From: Microcella frigidaquae
GTDB taxonomy: Bacteria > Actinomycetota > Actinomycetes > Actinomycetales > Microbacteriaceae
Direction of reading: 5' to 3'
NCBI RefSeq assembly: GCF_014200395.1
Contig: NZ_JACHBS010000001.1
Coordinates: forward strand, 2,170,001 to 2,234,000
Length of the DNA: 64,000 nt
In this document: positions 7,536-17,096 of the stretch, in pieces
How the letters are laid out: every line of letters starts with the position of its first letter
Position numbering within the stretch: the stretch's first letter is position 1
Notes under the pieces: generated by a model
Seen by the model: the letters and a program-made list of their open reading frames with translations, nothing else
Told to the model about the DNA's origin: nothing
The model's database searches: none
Position numbers and translations under genes: made by a program

Positions 7536-9050
7536 CATCCAGGTCTCGACCTCGTCTGCGGTGCGCGGGATGCCCGCCGAGAGGTTCTCGGCCCCGTCGG
7601 TCGTGACGAGGATGTCGTCCTCGATGCGCACGCCGATACCGCGGTACTCCTCCGGCACGGTGAGGTCGTCGGGCTGGAAGTACAGGCCCGGCTCGATCGT
7701 GAAGACCATGCCGGCCTCGACGATGCCGTCCATGTAGAACTCGCGCCGGGCCTGCCCGCAGTCGTGCACGTCGAGGCCGAGGTGGTGCGAGGTGCCGTGC
7801 ACCATGTAGCGGCGGTGGTATCCGGCATCGGGCGCGAGGCTCTCCTCCGCCGAGACGGGCAGGAAGCCCCACTCGGCGGTCTTCCGGGCGATGACCTGCA
7901 TCGCGGCCGCGTGCACCTCGCGGAACCGGATGCCCGGCCTCACGATCGCGAACGCGGCATCGGCGGCCTCGCGCACGGCCTCGTACACCCGGCGCTGCAC
8001 GGCGGTGAAGGTGCCCGACACCGGCAGGGTGCGCGTGATGTCGGCCGTGTAGTAGCTCTCGAGCTCGACGCCGGCGTCGATGAGGATGAGGTCGCCGGGA
8101 ACGACGGGGCCGTCGTTGCGCGTCCAGTGCAGGATGCAGGCGTGCGGCCCGCTCGCGGCGATCGTGTCGTAGCCGACCGTGTTGCCCTCGGCCCGAGCCC
8201 GGCGGTTGAAGGTGCCCTCGACGAGGCGCTCACCGCGCGGGTGGGCGATGATCTGCGGCAGGTCGGCGATGACGTCGGCGAAGCCCTGCTGCGTGGCGGC
8301 GACCGCGCGGCGCATCTCCTCCACCTCCCAGGAGTCCTTGACGAGCCGCAGCTCGCTGAGGTCGCGCGCCAGCTCGGCGTCGCGCGCGGGGTCGACCTCC
8401 ACGTCGTCGCCCGCGACGCCCGCGAGCATGCGCAGCGCGTCGAGCCGGTCGGTCAGCGCACGGTCGGCCTCGCGCACGATGAGGGTCTCGGCGCCGTCCG
8501 AGGCGCCCGCCTCGTCGGCATCGGCCAGATCGGCGCCGATGAGCCCGAAGACCTCCTCGAGCGTGTCGAGCCCGGCCGTCGCCAGGCCCAGTGCCGCGGC
8601 GACCTCGGCGAGCGAGGGGCGCGGGCCCGTCCAGAACTCGCCGATCTCGGGGTTCGCGTAGAACTCGTCCGAGTCGCGGCCGGCCCCCTCGCGGAAGTAC
8701 AGGGTCGCCGTGTGCCCGGCGTCGGTCGGTTCGAGCACGAGCACGCTGCCCGGCACCGTGTCGGCGCCCCAGCCGGTCAGGTGCGCGAACGCCGAGTGGG
8801 CGCGGTAGGCGTAGTCGGTGTCGTTCGATCGCTGCTTGGCCGGGCCGGCGGGCAGCACGAGCCGCACGCCCGGGTAGAGCGCCGACAGGCGGGCGCGGCG
8901 CTCGGCCGCGCGTGCGGACACCGGGCGCTCAGGCACCTCGACGCGGGGCCGGTCGGCCCACTGGCTCGAGATGTACTGCCGGAAGGTGTCGCTGGCCGGA
9001 GTGGTGGAGCGGTTCTCGGTCGCGCGCGGAGCATCCTTGCCGTCGGTCAT
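7524..9050 (-). CDS. pepP: Xaa-Pro aminopeptidase (M24B)
   Basis: A 508-aa cytoplasmic metallopeptidase that would remove N-terminal residues preceding proline. The C-terminal pita-bread domain shows the two-metal ligands in order: LIDAGVELESYYTADITRT, VHGTSHHLGLDVHD, FTIEPGLYF and GIGVRIEDDILVT. The N-terminal domain (residues about 60-240) matches aminopeptidase P. The ATG lies six bases after CAGAAT (minus strand, 9057-9062), so the message is probably leaderless. It ends in a duplicated short sequence. No operon partners are evident; the gene convergent at its 3' side is the stress-like protein. Confidence 0.92.
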   Translation of the reverse strand: MTDGKDAPRATENRSTTPASDTFRQYISSQWADRPRVEVPERPVSARAAERRARLSALYPGVRLVLPAGPAKQRSNDTDYAYRAHSAFAHLTGWGADTVPGSVLVLEPTDAGHTATLYFREGAGRDSDEFYANPEIGEFWTGPRPSLAEVAAALGLATAGLDTLEEVFGLIGADLADADEAGASDGAETLIVREADRALTDRLDALRMLAGVAGDDVEVDPARDAELARDLSELRLVKDSWEVEEMRRAVAATQQGFADVIADLPQIIAHPRGERLVEGTFNRRARAEGNTVGYDTIAASGPHACILHWTRNDGPVVPGDLILIDAGVELESYYTADITRTLPVSGTFTAVQRRVYEAVREAADAAFAIVRPGIRFREVHAAAMQVIARKTAEWGFLPVSAEESLAPDAGYHRRYMVHGTSHHLGLDVHDCGQARREFYMDGIVEAGMVFTIEPGLYFQPDDLTVPEEYRGIGVRIEDDILVTTDGAENLSAGIPRTADEVETWMRSR

Positions 9051-9087
9051 GCCCCCATTCTGGCACCGCGCGGATGCCCGCCCGCCG

Positions 9088-10107
9088 TCACCCCAGGATG
9101 ATGCGGGCCACGACGGGCCGGTGGTCGCTGCCCGCCCCGTCGTACTCGGTGAGCACGCGCATGCCGGTCACGGCGATGTCGGGCGACACGAACACGTGGT
9201 CGATCGGTGCCCCGAGCAGCGGCGGCAGCCGCGTCGGCCAGGTGCCGACGGCCCCGTTGCCGGTGAGCAGTCCGGCGTTCTGGCACTCTCCGAAGCCGAG
9301 CCCGGCGACGGCGGCGCTCGGGTCGACGATGCGGAAGTGGTCGGCGGTCGCGTTGAAGTCGCCCGCCATCACGACGTTCTCGCCGGCGCAGATGCCGTCG
9401 ACCCAGCGCAGATCGGCCCGCCAGTTCTCCAGCTCACCGGGCAGCGGGGCGACGGGATGCACGCCGACGATCGTCAGCCCGCCCGGGTCGAGCGGCCGCA
9501 GCACGATGCTCGGCAGCACCGTGGTGTTGCCGACCGTGTCGTCGACCTCGTGCCGGCCCAGCTCGACCGAGACCAGCACGCTCGTCGACCGCGCCTTGGC
9601 GACGTAGTCGAAGGCGATCGAGTAGACCCACATGGGTCGGTCGGCCTCGCGGGTGAGCTCGGCGATCGCGATCGCCGTCTCCTGACTCGTCTCGGGCAGC
9701 ACGACGATGTCGGCCTGCTCGGCGATGATCAGCTCGGCGATGCGCTCCGCACCGGGGGCGTCGCCGAGGGTGTTCCACGTGAGCACCGAGAGCTCGGCCG
9801 GCGCGCGCGTGGGGAACGACTCGTCGCCGAACCCGCGCGTCGACAGCACCGCCCCGTTGACGAGCGCGAAGAGCATCGCGAGCAGGGCGAGCGCGGCGAG
9901 GAACCGCCGGGCTCCTGCCCACAGCAGCGCCACGAGCCCGAGCGTGATCGCTGCGGCCACGGCGATCACCGACGTGAGCGCGCGCACCGACACCAGTTGG
10001 GCGACCACCGGGGCCTCGGCGAGCCCGAACAGGTTCGGCCACGCGATCACCAGCAGCGCGGCCGCCACGCCGACGACGATGACGGCGGCGAAGAAGCGGC
10101 GGATCAT
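9088..10107 (-). CDS. Membrane-anchored endonuclease/exonuclease/phosphatase family protein
   Basis: A 339-aa protein with three N-terminal membrane helices (FFAAVIVVGVAAALLVIAW, LTSVIAVAAAITLGLVALLW, FLAALALLAMLFALVNGAV) followed by an extracytoplasmic EEP domain. Catalytic motifs are visible: LTWNTLGDA, IVVLPETSQE, VMAGDFNAT and GSDHRPVVA. Family members hydrolyse phosphodiesters such as nucleic acids or phospholipids; the substrate here is not known. The ATG is nine bases from TAGGCT on the minus strand (10117-10122). It reads away from the PHP gene across a 90-bp spacer. Confidence 0.85.
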   Translation of the reverse strand: MIRRFFAAVIVVGVAAALLVIAWPNLFGLAEAPVVAQLVSVRALTSVIAVAAAITLGLVALLWAGARRFLAALALLAMLFALVNGAVLSTRGFGDESFPTRAPAELSVLTWNTLGDAPGAERIAELIIAEQADIVVLPETSQETAIAIAELTREADRPMWVYSIAFDYVAKARSTSVLVSVELGRHEVDDTVGNTTVLPSIVLRPLDPGGLTIVGVHPVAPLPGELENWRADLRWVDGICAGENVVMAGDFNATADHFRIVDPSAAVAGLGFGECQNAGLLTGNGAVGTWPTRLPPLLGAPIDHVFVSPDIAVTGMRVLTEYDGAGSDHRPVVARIILG

Positions 10108-10197
10108 GGTGGGCCGAGCCTAGCGGGCGGGCCTTGGCGGCTCCCGGGGGGTGCGGCCCGCGGCGGACGCCCGGGTCGGGCCGCCTAGCATGGCCCT

Positions 10198-11049
10198 ATG
10201 ACCCGCGGCCCGATCGACCTGCACACCCACAGCAGCGTCAGCGACGGCACCGAGACCCCGACGCAGCTGATCCGGGCAGCGGTCGAGGCGGGCCTCGACA
10301 CGATCGCCATCACCGACCACGACTCCACCGCGGGGTGGGACGAGGCGGTCGCCGCTGCGGCCGGCACGGGACTCCAGGTGATCCGCGGCATGGAGCTGAG
10401 CACGCGGCACGAGTGGCGCAGCGTGCACCTGCTCGGGTACCTCTTCGACCCGCACGATCCGGTCATCCTGCGCGAGACGGCGCGCACGCGCGACGACCGC
10501 CTGACGCGCGCGGAGCGCATGGTGGCGCGTCTGGCTGAGGACTTCGATATCACCTGGGATGACGTGCTCGCGCAGTCCGGCGGCACCACTATCGGCCGCC
10601 CGCACATCGCCGACGCGCTCGTGGCGCGGGGCGTCGTGCCCACGCGCAGCGCGGCGTTCGAGTCGATCCTGCACTTCCAGGGCGGCTACTACCTGCCGCA
10701 CGAGGCGCCGACGGTGCTCGACGGCGTGCGCATGATCGCCGAGGCCGGGGGAGCCCCCGTGCTCGCCCACCCCGCCACCCGTGGGCGCGCCGCCGTCGTC
10801 GACGGGGATGACCTCGGCCGGCTCGTCGATGCGGGACTCGTCGGCCTCGAGGTCGGTCACCGCGAGAACACCCCCGACGGGAAGGCCCGCCTGCTCGAGC
10901 TGGCCGCGCAGTACGACCTCGTCGTCACCGGATCGAGCGACTACCACGGAGAGGGCAAGCCCAACCGGCTCGCCGAGAACACGACGGCGCCCGAAGCGCT
11001 CGAGCGGCTCATCGCCGCGACCCGCGGCATCGCTCCGGTGCGGGCCTAG
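10198..11049 (+). CDS. PHP-domain phosphoesterase
   Basis: A 283-aa protein with the four PHP metal-binding motifs: DLHTHSSVSDGT at the N-terminus, AITDHDST, LAHPATRG and SSDYHGEGK. It belongs to the stand-alone PHP group that includes 3',5'-nucleoside bisphosphate phosphatase and the RNase AM/TrpH proteins, so removal of phosphate from nucleotides or RNA ends is the likely activity. The ATG follows TAGCAT (10186-10191) by six bases, indicating a leaderless message. Its last four bases overlap the convergent lipoprotein gene. Confidence 0.87.
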   Translation: MTRGPIDLHTHSSVSDGTETPTQLIRAAVEAGLDTIAITDHDSTAGWDEAVAAAAGTGLQVIRGMELSTRHEWRSVHLLGYLFDPHDPVILRETARTRDDRLTRAERMVARLAEDFDITWDDVLAQSGGTTIGRPHIADALVARGVVPTRSAAFESILHFQGGYYLPHEAPTVLDGVRMIAEAGGAPVLAHPATRGRAAVVDGDDLGRLVDAGLVGLEVGHRENTPDGKARLLELAAQYDLVVTGSSDYHGEGKPNRLAENTTAPEALERLIAATRGIAPVRA

Positions 11050-12200
11050 CCCTCCCCGCCGTCGCTCCCGCCGGCGCCCTCCTCGCTCGCTGCACCGTGC
11101 GCCCCCCAGATCGTCGAGAGGGCGTTGACCAGCTCGACACGCGGGGCGCCCATCCGGTTGCAGGCGATCGCGATCGTCAGGTCGCGCGCGGGACTGACCT
11201 CGAGGATGCTCACGGATCCGCCCCACCGGCCGGCGTGGAAGAGCGTGCCGTCGGCGGCGATGCGGATGCCCGCGCCGTAGCGCTCGCCCGCGTACTCGGC
11301 GAGGCCCTCCGATGAATCGACCGCTCCCTCGGCGGCGGCCGCCAGGAGGCCGTCGGAGGCGAACTGGGCGCTCCAGCGCACCAGCTCGGTCGGCGTGGTG
11401 ACGAGGCCCACCGGTCCGACGGCCGTCCAGGCCGCGATGATCGGCACACCCTCGGCATCGTGGCCGACCGCGACGTCGGCAGCGACCGCGGCCGGCTCGA
11501 TGCGGGCGTCGAGACCGAGCGGGTCGAGCACGCGGGCCTGCAGCGTCGCCGCGAACGGCTTGCCGGTGACGCTCTCGACCGCCGCCGCGAGGAGAACGTA
11601 GTGGCTGTTGGCGTAGGCGTAGCCGGAGCCGTCGAGGGGCGCCTCGACCCGCCGGATCGCGGCGAGCACGGCGGCCTGGTCGGCGGGGTCGCTGAAGCCG
11701 ATGCCCTCGTCCTCGAGCTCGATCCAGAAGTCGGGCAGCCGCGCGGTGTGGTGCAGCAGCTGCTCGACGGTGATCGTGCGGCCCCAGGCGGGCAGCCCCG
11801 CCACGTGGGTGCCGATGGGGTCGTCGAGGCCGAGGAGTCCGTCGCCGACGAGCGCCAGCACCAGTGCCCCGGTGAACTGCTTCGCGAGCGAGGCCATTTC
11901 GAACCGGGTGCTGGTCGTCAGCGGCGTGCCGGCCGCGAGGTCGGCGAGTCCGCGCGCCCCCGCCCAGAGCGGCTCGCCGGGGCGGCCGACGGCGGCGGAG
12001 CATCCGGGAGCATCGTCGGCGACCAGCGTCGCGAGTACCGCATCGCTCGCGGCGGCCTGCTTCGCCAGGCGCTGGATGCTGGCCGGGGCCCCCGTCGACC
12101 CGCGTTCGCCGCCGACAGGCAGGCTCGCCGCGCACCCGCCGAGCAGCGGCGCGAGCAGCAGCGCGAGCGCCGTGGCGCCGATCGCCGCTCGCACCGCCAC
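11046..12200 (-). CDS. Serine beta-lactamase-fold lipoprotein (class C-like hydrolase)
   Basis: A 384-aa exported protein. It has a signal sequence with lipobox LLGGCAAS, so the mature protein should be lipid-anchored. The catalytic SxxK is in EMASLAKQF, the YxN motif in GYAYANSHYV, and an HxG-like site in FHAGRWGG. This is the beta-lactamase/D-Ala-D-Ala carboxypeptidase/esterase EstB superfamily; sequence alone does not separate these activities. The GTG start is only four bases after the stop of the DHA2 exporter gene, so the two are probably co-transcribed, which could hint at a shared role in export or detoxification. Confidence 0.85.
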   Translation of the reverse strand: MAVRAAIGATALALLLAPLLGGCAASLPVGGERGSTGAPASIQRLAKQAAASDAVLATLVADDAPGCSAAVGRPGEPLWAGARGLADLAAGTPLTTSTRFEMASLAKQFTGALVLALVGDGLLGLDDPIGTHVAGLPAWGRTITVEQLLHHTARLPDFWIELEDEGIGFSDPADQAAVLAAIRRVEAPLDGSGYAYANSHYVLLAAAVESVTGKPFAATLQARVLDPLGLDARIEPAAVAADVAVGHDAEGVPIIAAWTAVGPVGLVTTPTELVRWSAQFASDGLLAAAAEGAVDSSEGLAEYAGERYGAGIRIAADGTLFHAGRWGGSVSILEVSPARDLTIAIACNRMGAPRVELVNALSTIWGAHGAASEEGAGGSDGGEG

Positions 12201-12204
12201 GGGC

Positions 12205-13641
12205 CTAGTGCCCGTCGGGGGTGCCCGGTCCGCCGGGGGCGGCGGACCGCTGCCAGCGCACCAGCAGCACCAGCGGGATGATCGCCGTCGCGAGCACCGC
12301 CGCGACCGTGAACGCCGCCCGCACGCCGTCGGCCGTGATCGAGGCGTCGCCGGTCGGCGGGGCGATGAACGCCGCGACCGACAGGAACAGCGCGATCCCC
12401 GCCGCTCCCGCGACCTGCTGCACGGTGCCGACGATCGCCGAGCCGTGCGGGTTCAGCTGCGGGCGCAACGACGCCATGCCGTTGGTGAGCAGCGGCGTGA
12501 ACAGCAGGGCCAGACCCAGGCTCACACCGATGTTCGCGACGGCGACGAACCAGATCGGGGTCGCGACCGAGAACATCGACATGATCCACAGGGTCGCCGC
12601 CATGAGCAGGATGCCGGGGATCACCAGCGAGCGCGGACCCACGCGGTCGTACCGCCGGCCGATCGCGGGCGCGAGCAGGCCCTGCAGCAGGGCGCCCGGC
12701 AGGATGATGAGGCCGGAGACGAGCGGCGAGGCGCCGAGCACCTCCTGCACGTAGAGCGGGATCACGATGATCGCGCCGAACAGCGCCATCGACGCGACGG
12801 TGATGATGCCGATCGACAGCGCGAACTGCCGCTCGCCGAAGGTGCGCAGGTCGAGCAGGGCGCCATCGGTGCGCTGCAGGCGCACCTGCCGCGTGCCGAA
12901 CACCGCGAGCGCCACGACGCCCACGCCCAGGGAGATCAGACCCGTGACCACCGGGTCCGGCCCCGCGCCCGCCTCGGTGCGGCCCGCCTCGCCCAGCTGC
13001 GCGAGCCCGTACACGAGGCCGCCGAACCCGGGGATGGAGAGGAGCACGCTGAGGACATCCAGCTTCGACCCGCGGCGCTCGCCGACGTCGACCATGCGCA
13101 CCGCGCCGATGATCAGGGCGGCCGTGGTGAGCGGCAGCATCGTGATGAACAACCAGTGCCAGTCGGCGATGCTGAGGATGAAGCCCGACAGGCTCGGGCC
13201 CACGGCAGGCGCGACCGCGATGACGGTCGACACGGTTCCGATAACCTGACCGCGGCGGTCGGGGGCGACGAGCGCGAACACGGTCGTGAACAGCATCGGC
13301 ATGACGATCGCCGTGCCGCTGGCCTGGATCACGCGGGCCACGATGAGCAGCTCGAACACCGGCGCGACCGCGCCGAGCAGCGTGCCCGCCGTGAACAGCG
13401 ACATCGCAGTCACGAAGAGCGCGCGCGTGCTGAACCGCTGCAGCAGCCAGCCGGTGATCGGGATGACCACGGCCAGCGTGAGCATGAACGCGGTCGTCAG
13501 CCACTGCGCGGCGGTCGCCGTGATGCCGAAGACCTCGATGAAGCGCGGGATCGCGACGCCCATGAGCGTCTCGTTGAGGATGACGACGAAGGCCGAGCCG
13601 ATGAGCACGCCGAGCACGATGCGGCGCTGCGCGTCGGTCAC
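12205..13641 (-). CDS. DHA2-family MFS multidrug exporter
   Basis: A 478-aa protein with about 14 hydrophobic helices and DHA2 signatures: N-terminal ILNETLMGVAIPRF, then the LTTAFMLTLAVVIPITGWL helix and the motif C-like GPSLSGFILS. It should use the proton gradient to expel hydrophobic compounds. The GTG start gives MTDAQRRIVLGVL; no better upstream start is in frame. No dedicated regulator is next to it. The lipoprotein gene follows after four bases. The DEAD-box helicase gene lies upstream in the same direction, 59 bases away, and could contribute read-through. Confidence 0.88.
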   Translation of the reverse strand: MTDAQRRIVLGVLIGSAFVVILNETLMGVAIPRFIEVFGITATAAQWLTTAFMLTLAVVIPITGWLLQRFSTRALFVTAMSLFTAGTLLGAVAPVFELLIVARVIQASGTAIVMPMLFTTVFALVAPDRRGQVIGTVSTVIAVAPAVGPSLSGFILSIADWHWLFITMLPLTTAALIIGAVRMVDVGERRGSKLDVLSVLLSIPGFGGLVYGLAQLGEAGRTEAGAGPDPVVTGLISLGVGVVALAVFGTRQVRLQRTDGALLDLRTFGERQFALSIGIITVASMALFGAIIVIPLYVQEVLGASPLVSGLIILPGALLQGLLAPAIGRRYDRVGPRSLVIPGILLMAATLWIMSMFSVATPIWFVAVANIGVSLGLALLFTPLLTNGMASLRPQLNPHGSAIVGTVQQVAGAAGIALFLSVAAFIAPPTGDASITADGVRAAFTVAAVLATAIIPLVLLVRWQRSAAPGGPGTPDGH

Positions 13642-13700
13642 GGTCGGCGCGGTGACGGCGCTGGCGGATTCGAGGGAGTGGTGGCCATAGGGGAGCCAAC

Positions 13701-15146
13701 TTACTCCGCTGCGGCCCCATTCCCGGATGCTTCGCTCGCGGTACCCGAACCGCCCGAGCGGCGGCGGCGCCGACGCCGCTTGGCCGCGCCGCCCTCGCCG
13801 CTCGTGGTGGCGTTCTCGCCGGCGGGACGCTCGGCGCGCTCGGTGCGCTCACGACGCTCGCCGCCAGAGCCGCCGGAGCCCCCGGAGCCATTCGACCGCG
13901 TCCGCGTGCGCTCCCGCTCGCGCGGGGGCCGGGAGGCCTCCTTCTCGACCTTCGGGATCGGGGTCGCCTTGAGGCGGCCCTTCGAGCCCTCGGGGATGTC
14001 GAGGTCGGTGTACAGGTGCGGCGATGAGGAGTACGTCTCGACCGGCTCGGGGATGCCCATCTCGAGCGCCCGGTTGATGAGGGCCCACTTGTGCATGTCG
14101 GCCCAGTCGACGAAGGTCACCGCGATACCGGTCTTGCCGGCGCGGCCGGTGCGGCCAGCGCGGTGGAGGTACGTGTCGTGATCATCCGGAACCGTGTGGT
14201 TGATGACGTGCGTGACGTCGTTGACGTCGATGCCGCGCGCCGCCACGTCGGTCGCGATGAGGATGTCCTTCTTGCCCGCCTTGAAGGCGGCCATCGCCCG
14301 CTCGCGCTGCTCCTGGTTGAGGTCGCCGTGCACGGCCGCGGCATTGAAGCCGCGATCGTTCAGCTCCTCCACCAGCTTGGCGGCGGCGCGCTTCGTGCGG
14401 GTGAAGATGACCGTCTTTCCGCGGCCCTCCGCCTGCAGGATGCGGCCCACGACCTCGTCCTTGTCGAGGGCGTGCGCGCGGTAGACGATGTGCTTGATGT
14501 TCGCCTGCGTCAGCCCCTCGTCGGGGTCGCTCGCGCGGATGTGGATGGGCCGCGTCATGAAGCGTCGCGCGAGGGCGACGATCGGGCCGGGCATCGTGGC
14601 CGAGAAGAGCATGGTGTGCCGGGTCGGCTTGGTCTGCGCGAACAGCTTCTCGATGTCGCTGAGGAAGCCGAGGTCGAGCATCTTGTCGGCCTCGTCGAGC
14701 ACCATGACCTCGACGTTCGCCAGGCTCAGCAGGCGCTGGCTGGCGAGGTCGAGCAGGCGGCCGGGCGTGCCGACCACGATCTGCGCGCCCGCCTTCAGCT
14801 GCTCGATCTGACCCTCGTAGGCCTTGCCGCCGTAGATGGAGACGATCGTGACGTCGCGGTTCGAGGCGGCGAGCTCGAGGTCTTCGGTGACCTGCACGCA
14901 CAACTCGCGGGTCGGCACGACGACGAGCGCCTTGACGCCCGGCTCGGGGTGCAGGCCGAGGCGCTGGATGAGCGGAAGGCCGAAGCCGAAGGTCTTGCCG
15001 GTGCCGGTCTTGGCCTGGCCGATGATGTCCTGGCCGCCGAGGGCGAGGGGGATGGTCTGCTCCTGGATCGGGAAGGGCTCGAAGATGCCCTTCGTCGCCA
15101 GCGCCTCGACCATGTCGGGCTCGATGCCCAGATCAGAGAAAGTCAC
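13701..15146 (-). CDS. DEAD-box ATP-dependent RNA helicase
   Basis: A 481-aa helicase with all core motifs: Q-motif IQEQTIPLAL, Walker A AKTGTGKT, PTRELCV, the DEAD box LDEADKMLDLGF, SAT, and motif VI HRAGRTGRAG. The C-terminus (from about residue 395) is a low-complexity tail rich in Arg, Glu and Gly with a run of eight Arg (KRRRRRRRR), typical of RhlE-like cold-associated RNA helicases and useful for RNA binding. The start is GTG. It is divergent from the ferritin-like gene, an arrangement that I recall for rhlE and its neighbours in M. tuberculosis. Confidence 0.92.
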   Translation of the reverse strand: MTFSDLGIEPDMVEALATKGIFEPFPIQEQTIPLALGGQDIIGQAKTGTGKTFGFGLPLIQRLGLHPEPGVKALVVVPTRELCVQVTEDLELAASNRDVTIVSIYGGKAYEGQIEQLKAGAQIVVGTPGRLLDLASQRLLSLANVEVMVLDEADKMLDLGFLSDIEKLFAQTKPTRHTMLFSATMPGPIVALARRFMTRPIHIRASDPDEGLTQANIKHIVYRAHALDKDEVVGRILQAEGRGKTVIFTRTKRAAAKLVEELNDRGFNAAAVHGDLNQEQRERAMAAFKAGKKDILIATDVAARGIDVNDVTHVINHTVPDDHDTYLHRAGRTGRAGKTGIAVTFVDWADMHKWALINRALEMGIPEPVETYSSSPHLYTDLDIPEGSKGRLKATPIPKVEKEASRPPRERERTRTRSNGSGGSGGSGGERRERTERAERPAGENATTSGEGGAAKRRRRRRRSGGSGTASEASGNGAAAE

Positions 15147-15233
15147 AGTGGTGTGTCGCCTGTCGATAGATGATGTCGTGCCAGTTTAGCCGTCGGCCCG
15201 CGGCAGGCGGGCCCATCGCCTAGGCTTGCCGTC

Positions 15234-15950
15234 GTGGCTTCGTGGTTCCGTCGTCGACGACCTCGCGTGGAGGCTCCCACCCTCACGCCCCGCGACACCG
15301 CCGCGGCGGCCCTCCGGGTCGATCTGGCCGACCTCGCTCCGGCCCCCGACCTCTTCCTCGGGCACTGCGCCGCACTGCACCTGACCTTCGTCGAGCAGCT
15401 CACGACCGCCATGTCGAACGCCCCGCGGGTGGCCGACAAGGATGCCCTGGCTCGCGTCACCGGCGTCGTGCTCACCCGCTATCTCGCTCTCGTCGCCGAG
15501 ATCGAGCGGCTGCAGCTCGACAAGAGCGACATCATGGCGCCGCACCTCGACGGGGTCGAGGAGTTCGAGCGCCGCACCCAGGGCAACTCCTGGCAGGAGC
15601 AGGTGGCGAGCGCCCACGTCACGATCGGGTTCCTCACCGACTTCTGGATCCGCCTCGCCGCGGGCCTGCCCGCCGAGCTGCGCGACCGTGCCGTGGCGGC
15701 CCTCGGCAACGGCGACCTCGACGGGCCGGTGCACCGCGTGCTCGAGCGCGAGATCGCCGCGAACCCTCCGCTGGCCTCGCGGCTCGCGCTCTGGTGCCGC
15801 CGCCTGGTGGGCGACACGATGCTCCAGGCCCGCTCGGCCCTCGTGCTGCACGACGACCCGGCGCGGGACGAGAGCAAGATCGAGCCCGTCTTCACCGAGC
15901 TGGTCGCCGAGCACACCCGGCGTATGGACCGCCTCGGCCTGACCGCCTAG
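15234..15950 (+). CDS. Ferritin-like fold protein (MiaE_2-type)
   Basis: A 238-aa mostly helical protein of the actinobacterial family named ferritin-like fold-containing or MiaE_2. Candidate di-iron carboxylates and histidines are in FVEQLTTAM, VAEIERLQL, ASAHVTIGFL and VAEHTRRMD. Hydroxylase activity on tRNA is known for distant MiaE relatives but is not shown for this group. The GTG start follows TAGGCT (15221-15226) by seven bases. It is divergent from the DEAD-box helicase and followed after nine bases by a membrane protein gene. Confidence 0.75.
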   Translation: MASWFRRRRPRVEAPTLTPRDTAAAALRVDLADLAPAPDLFLGHCAALHLTFVEQLTTAMSNAPRVADKDALARVTGVVLTRYLALVAEIERLQLDKSDIMAPHLDGVEEFERRTQGNSWQEQVASAHVTIGFLTDFWIRLAAGLPAELRDRAVAALGNGDLDGPVHRVLEREIAANPPLASRLALWCRRLVGDTMLQARSALVLHDDPARDESKIEPVFTELVAEHTRRMDRLGLTA

Positions 15951-15959
15951 GAGCCCGCC

Positions 15960-16295
15960 GTGCCCGAGACCTCCCGCTCCTCCGCCGCGCCCGTTCCGCG
16001 TGCGCTGCGCACGCTGCCGCGCACCCGCCTCGGCTGGTGGGGCCTCGGGCTGCTCGGCGGCGGCGCCGCTCTGCAGCTCGTGCAGAGCTTCCTGCGCTGG
16101 GCGACCGGAGCCTGGGGGTGGGACGCCGCCGTGCGGGTGCCCGACCTGGTGTTCATCATCGTGATGAGCGCCGGCGTGCTCGTCTCCGTGCTGGCCGTGC
16201 TGCTGCGCCGGGACTACTCGATCATGATGATCGCGCTCGCGGGCGTGACCCTCATCAGCCTGGCGGGCGTGGCCGTGCGAGGCATCGCGGGCTGA
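15960..16295 (+). CDS. Small three-helix membrane protein
   Basis: A 111-aa protein with a basic N-terminus and three hydrophobic helices (LGWWGLGLLGGGAALQLVQS, LVFIIVMSAGVLVSVLAVLL, SIMMIALAGVTLISLAGVAV). I do not recognise a family. The GTG starts nine bases after the ferritin-like gene stop, with TAGGAG overlapping that stop as a ribosome site, so the two form an operon. Confidence 0.65.
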   Translation: MPETSRSSAAPVPRALRTLPRTRLGWWGLGLLGGGAALQLVQSFLRWATGAWGWDAAVRVPDLVFIIVMSAGVLVSVLAVLLRRDYSIMMIALAGVTLISLAGVAVRGIAG

Positions 16296-16345
16296 GCCCG
16301 CATCCGTCGCCGGGGTGATCCGCCGCCATCGGCGGCGCAACGAGC

Positions 16346-16654
16346 TCAGGCCTTGGCGGGACGCCCGGGCTTCATGAGCTGCTCGAGCAGGGCCGCGTCG
16401 GAGGCCTCGCGGCGCTTCGGCAGGGCCAGGGCGAGGCCGAGGGCGACGAGAGGGCCGAGCACGAGGGCGATCACCCAGATCCAGCCGCCGTCGAAGGCCA
16501 GGCCCAGCCACACGCAGATCACCCAGATCGCGGCGGTCGCCGCTGCGCCCACCATCGGAACCAGGAGCAGCCCGTGCCACTGCCGACCCGGGACGACGTA
16601 GCGCACGCCGAGCGAGATCGCGGCGCCGATGACCGTGGCGAAGAGCAGTTCCAT
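16346..16654 (-). CDS. Small membrane protein, unknown function
   Basis: A 102-aa protein with three hydrophobic helices (MELLFATVIGAAISLGVRYV, LLLVPMVGAAATAAIWVICV, WIWVIALVLGPLVALGLALA) and a cytoplasmic basic tail ending LMKPGRPAKA. The ATG is seven bases after TAGGCT on the minus strand (16662-16667), giving a leaderless start. I do not recognise a family, but its position next to DUF3107 and adnAB is common in Microbacteriaceae as far as I recall. Confidence 0.7.
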   Translation of the reverse strand: MELLFATVIGAAISLGVRYVVPGRQWHGLLLVPMVGAAATAAIWVICVWLGLAFDGGWIWVIALVLGPLVALGLALALPKRREASDAALLEQLMKPGRPAKA

Positions 16655-16746
16655 GGCGGTGAGCCTAGTCGAGGACGGCCCGCTCGTGCGGTGCCCGGCC
16701 CGCGCGACGGGAGGGGCGCGGTGCCGCACGGGCGGGTGGGGCCGGA

Positions 16747-16971
16747 CTAGCCGACGAAGCCGACCTTGCGGGCCGAGTCGTTGCCGATCTCGACGTAGCC
16801 GATCGCGGCGGTCGGCACCAGGTAGTGCTTGCCCTTGCTGTCGACGAGGGTCACGAGTGGCGCACCCTTCTCGACGGCGGCCGCGATGGTCGCCGCGATG
16901 TCGGCGGCCGATTCCGAGCTCTCGAAGGCGAGCTCGCGGGGGCTGTTGAGAATACCGATGCGAATGTCCAC
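16747..16971 (-). CDS. DUF3107 family protein
   Basis: A 74-aa protein, MDIRIGILNSPRELAFES at the start and IGYVEIGNDSARKVGFVG at the end, matching DUF3107, an actinobacterial family of unknown function (TB9.4-like in mycobacteria). It lacks membrane helices and should be cytoplasmic. The GTG start is seven bases after TACGCT on the minus strand (16979-16984). It is divergent from adnA across about 125 bases. Confidence 0.88.
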   Translation of the reverse strand: MDIRIGILNSPRELAFESSESAADIAATIAAAVEKGAPLVTLVDSKGKHYLVPTAAIGYVEIGNDSARKVGFVG

Positions 16972-17096
16972 GAGCGCCAGCGTACCCGGCGGCTCCGGCC
17001 CGCATCCGCGTGTTCACTGAGGGCGCACCGGGTCGCGACCACGGCGGTCCGGCGGCGACGGAGCGCCGGTCGGGGCACGCCGCTAGCGTGGAGCGC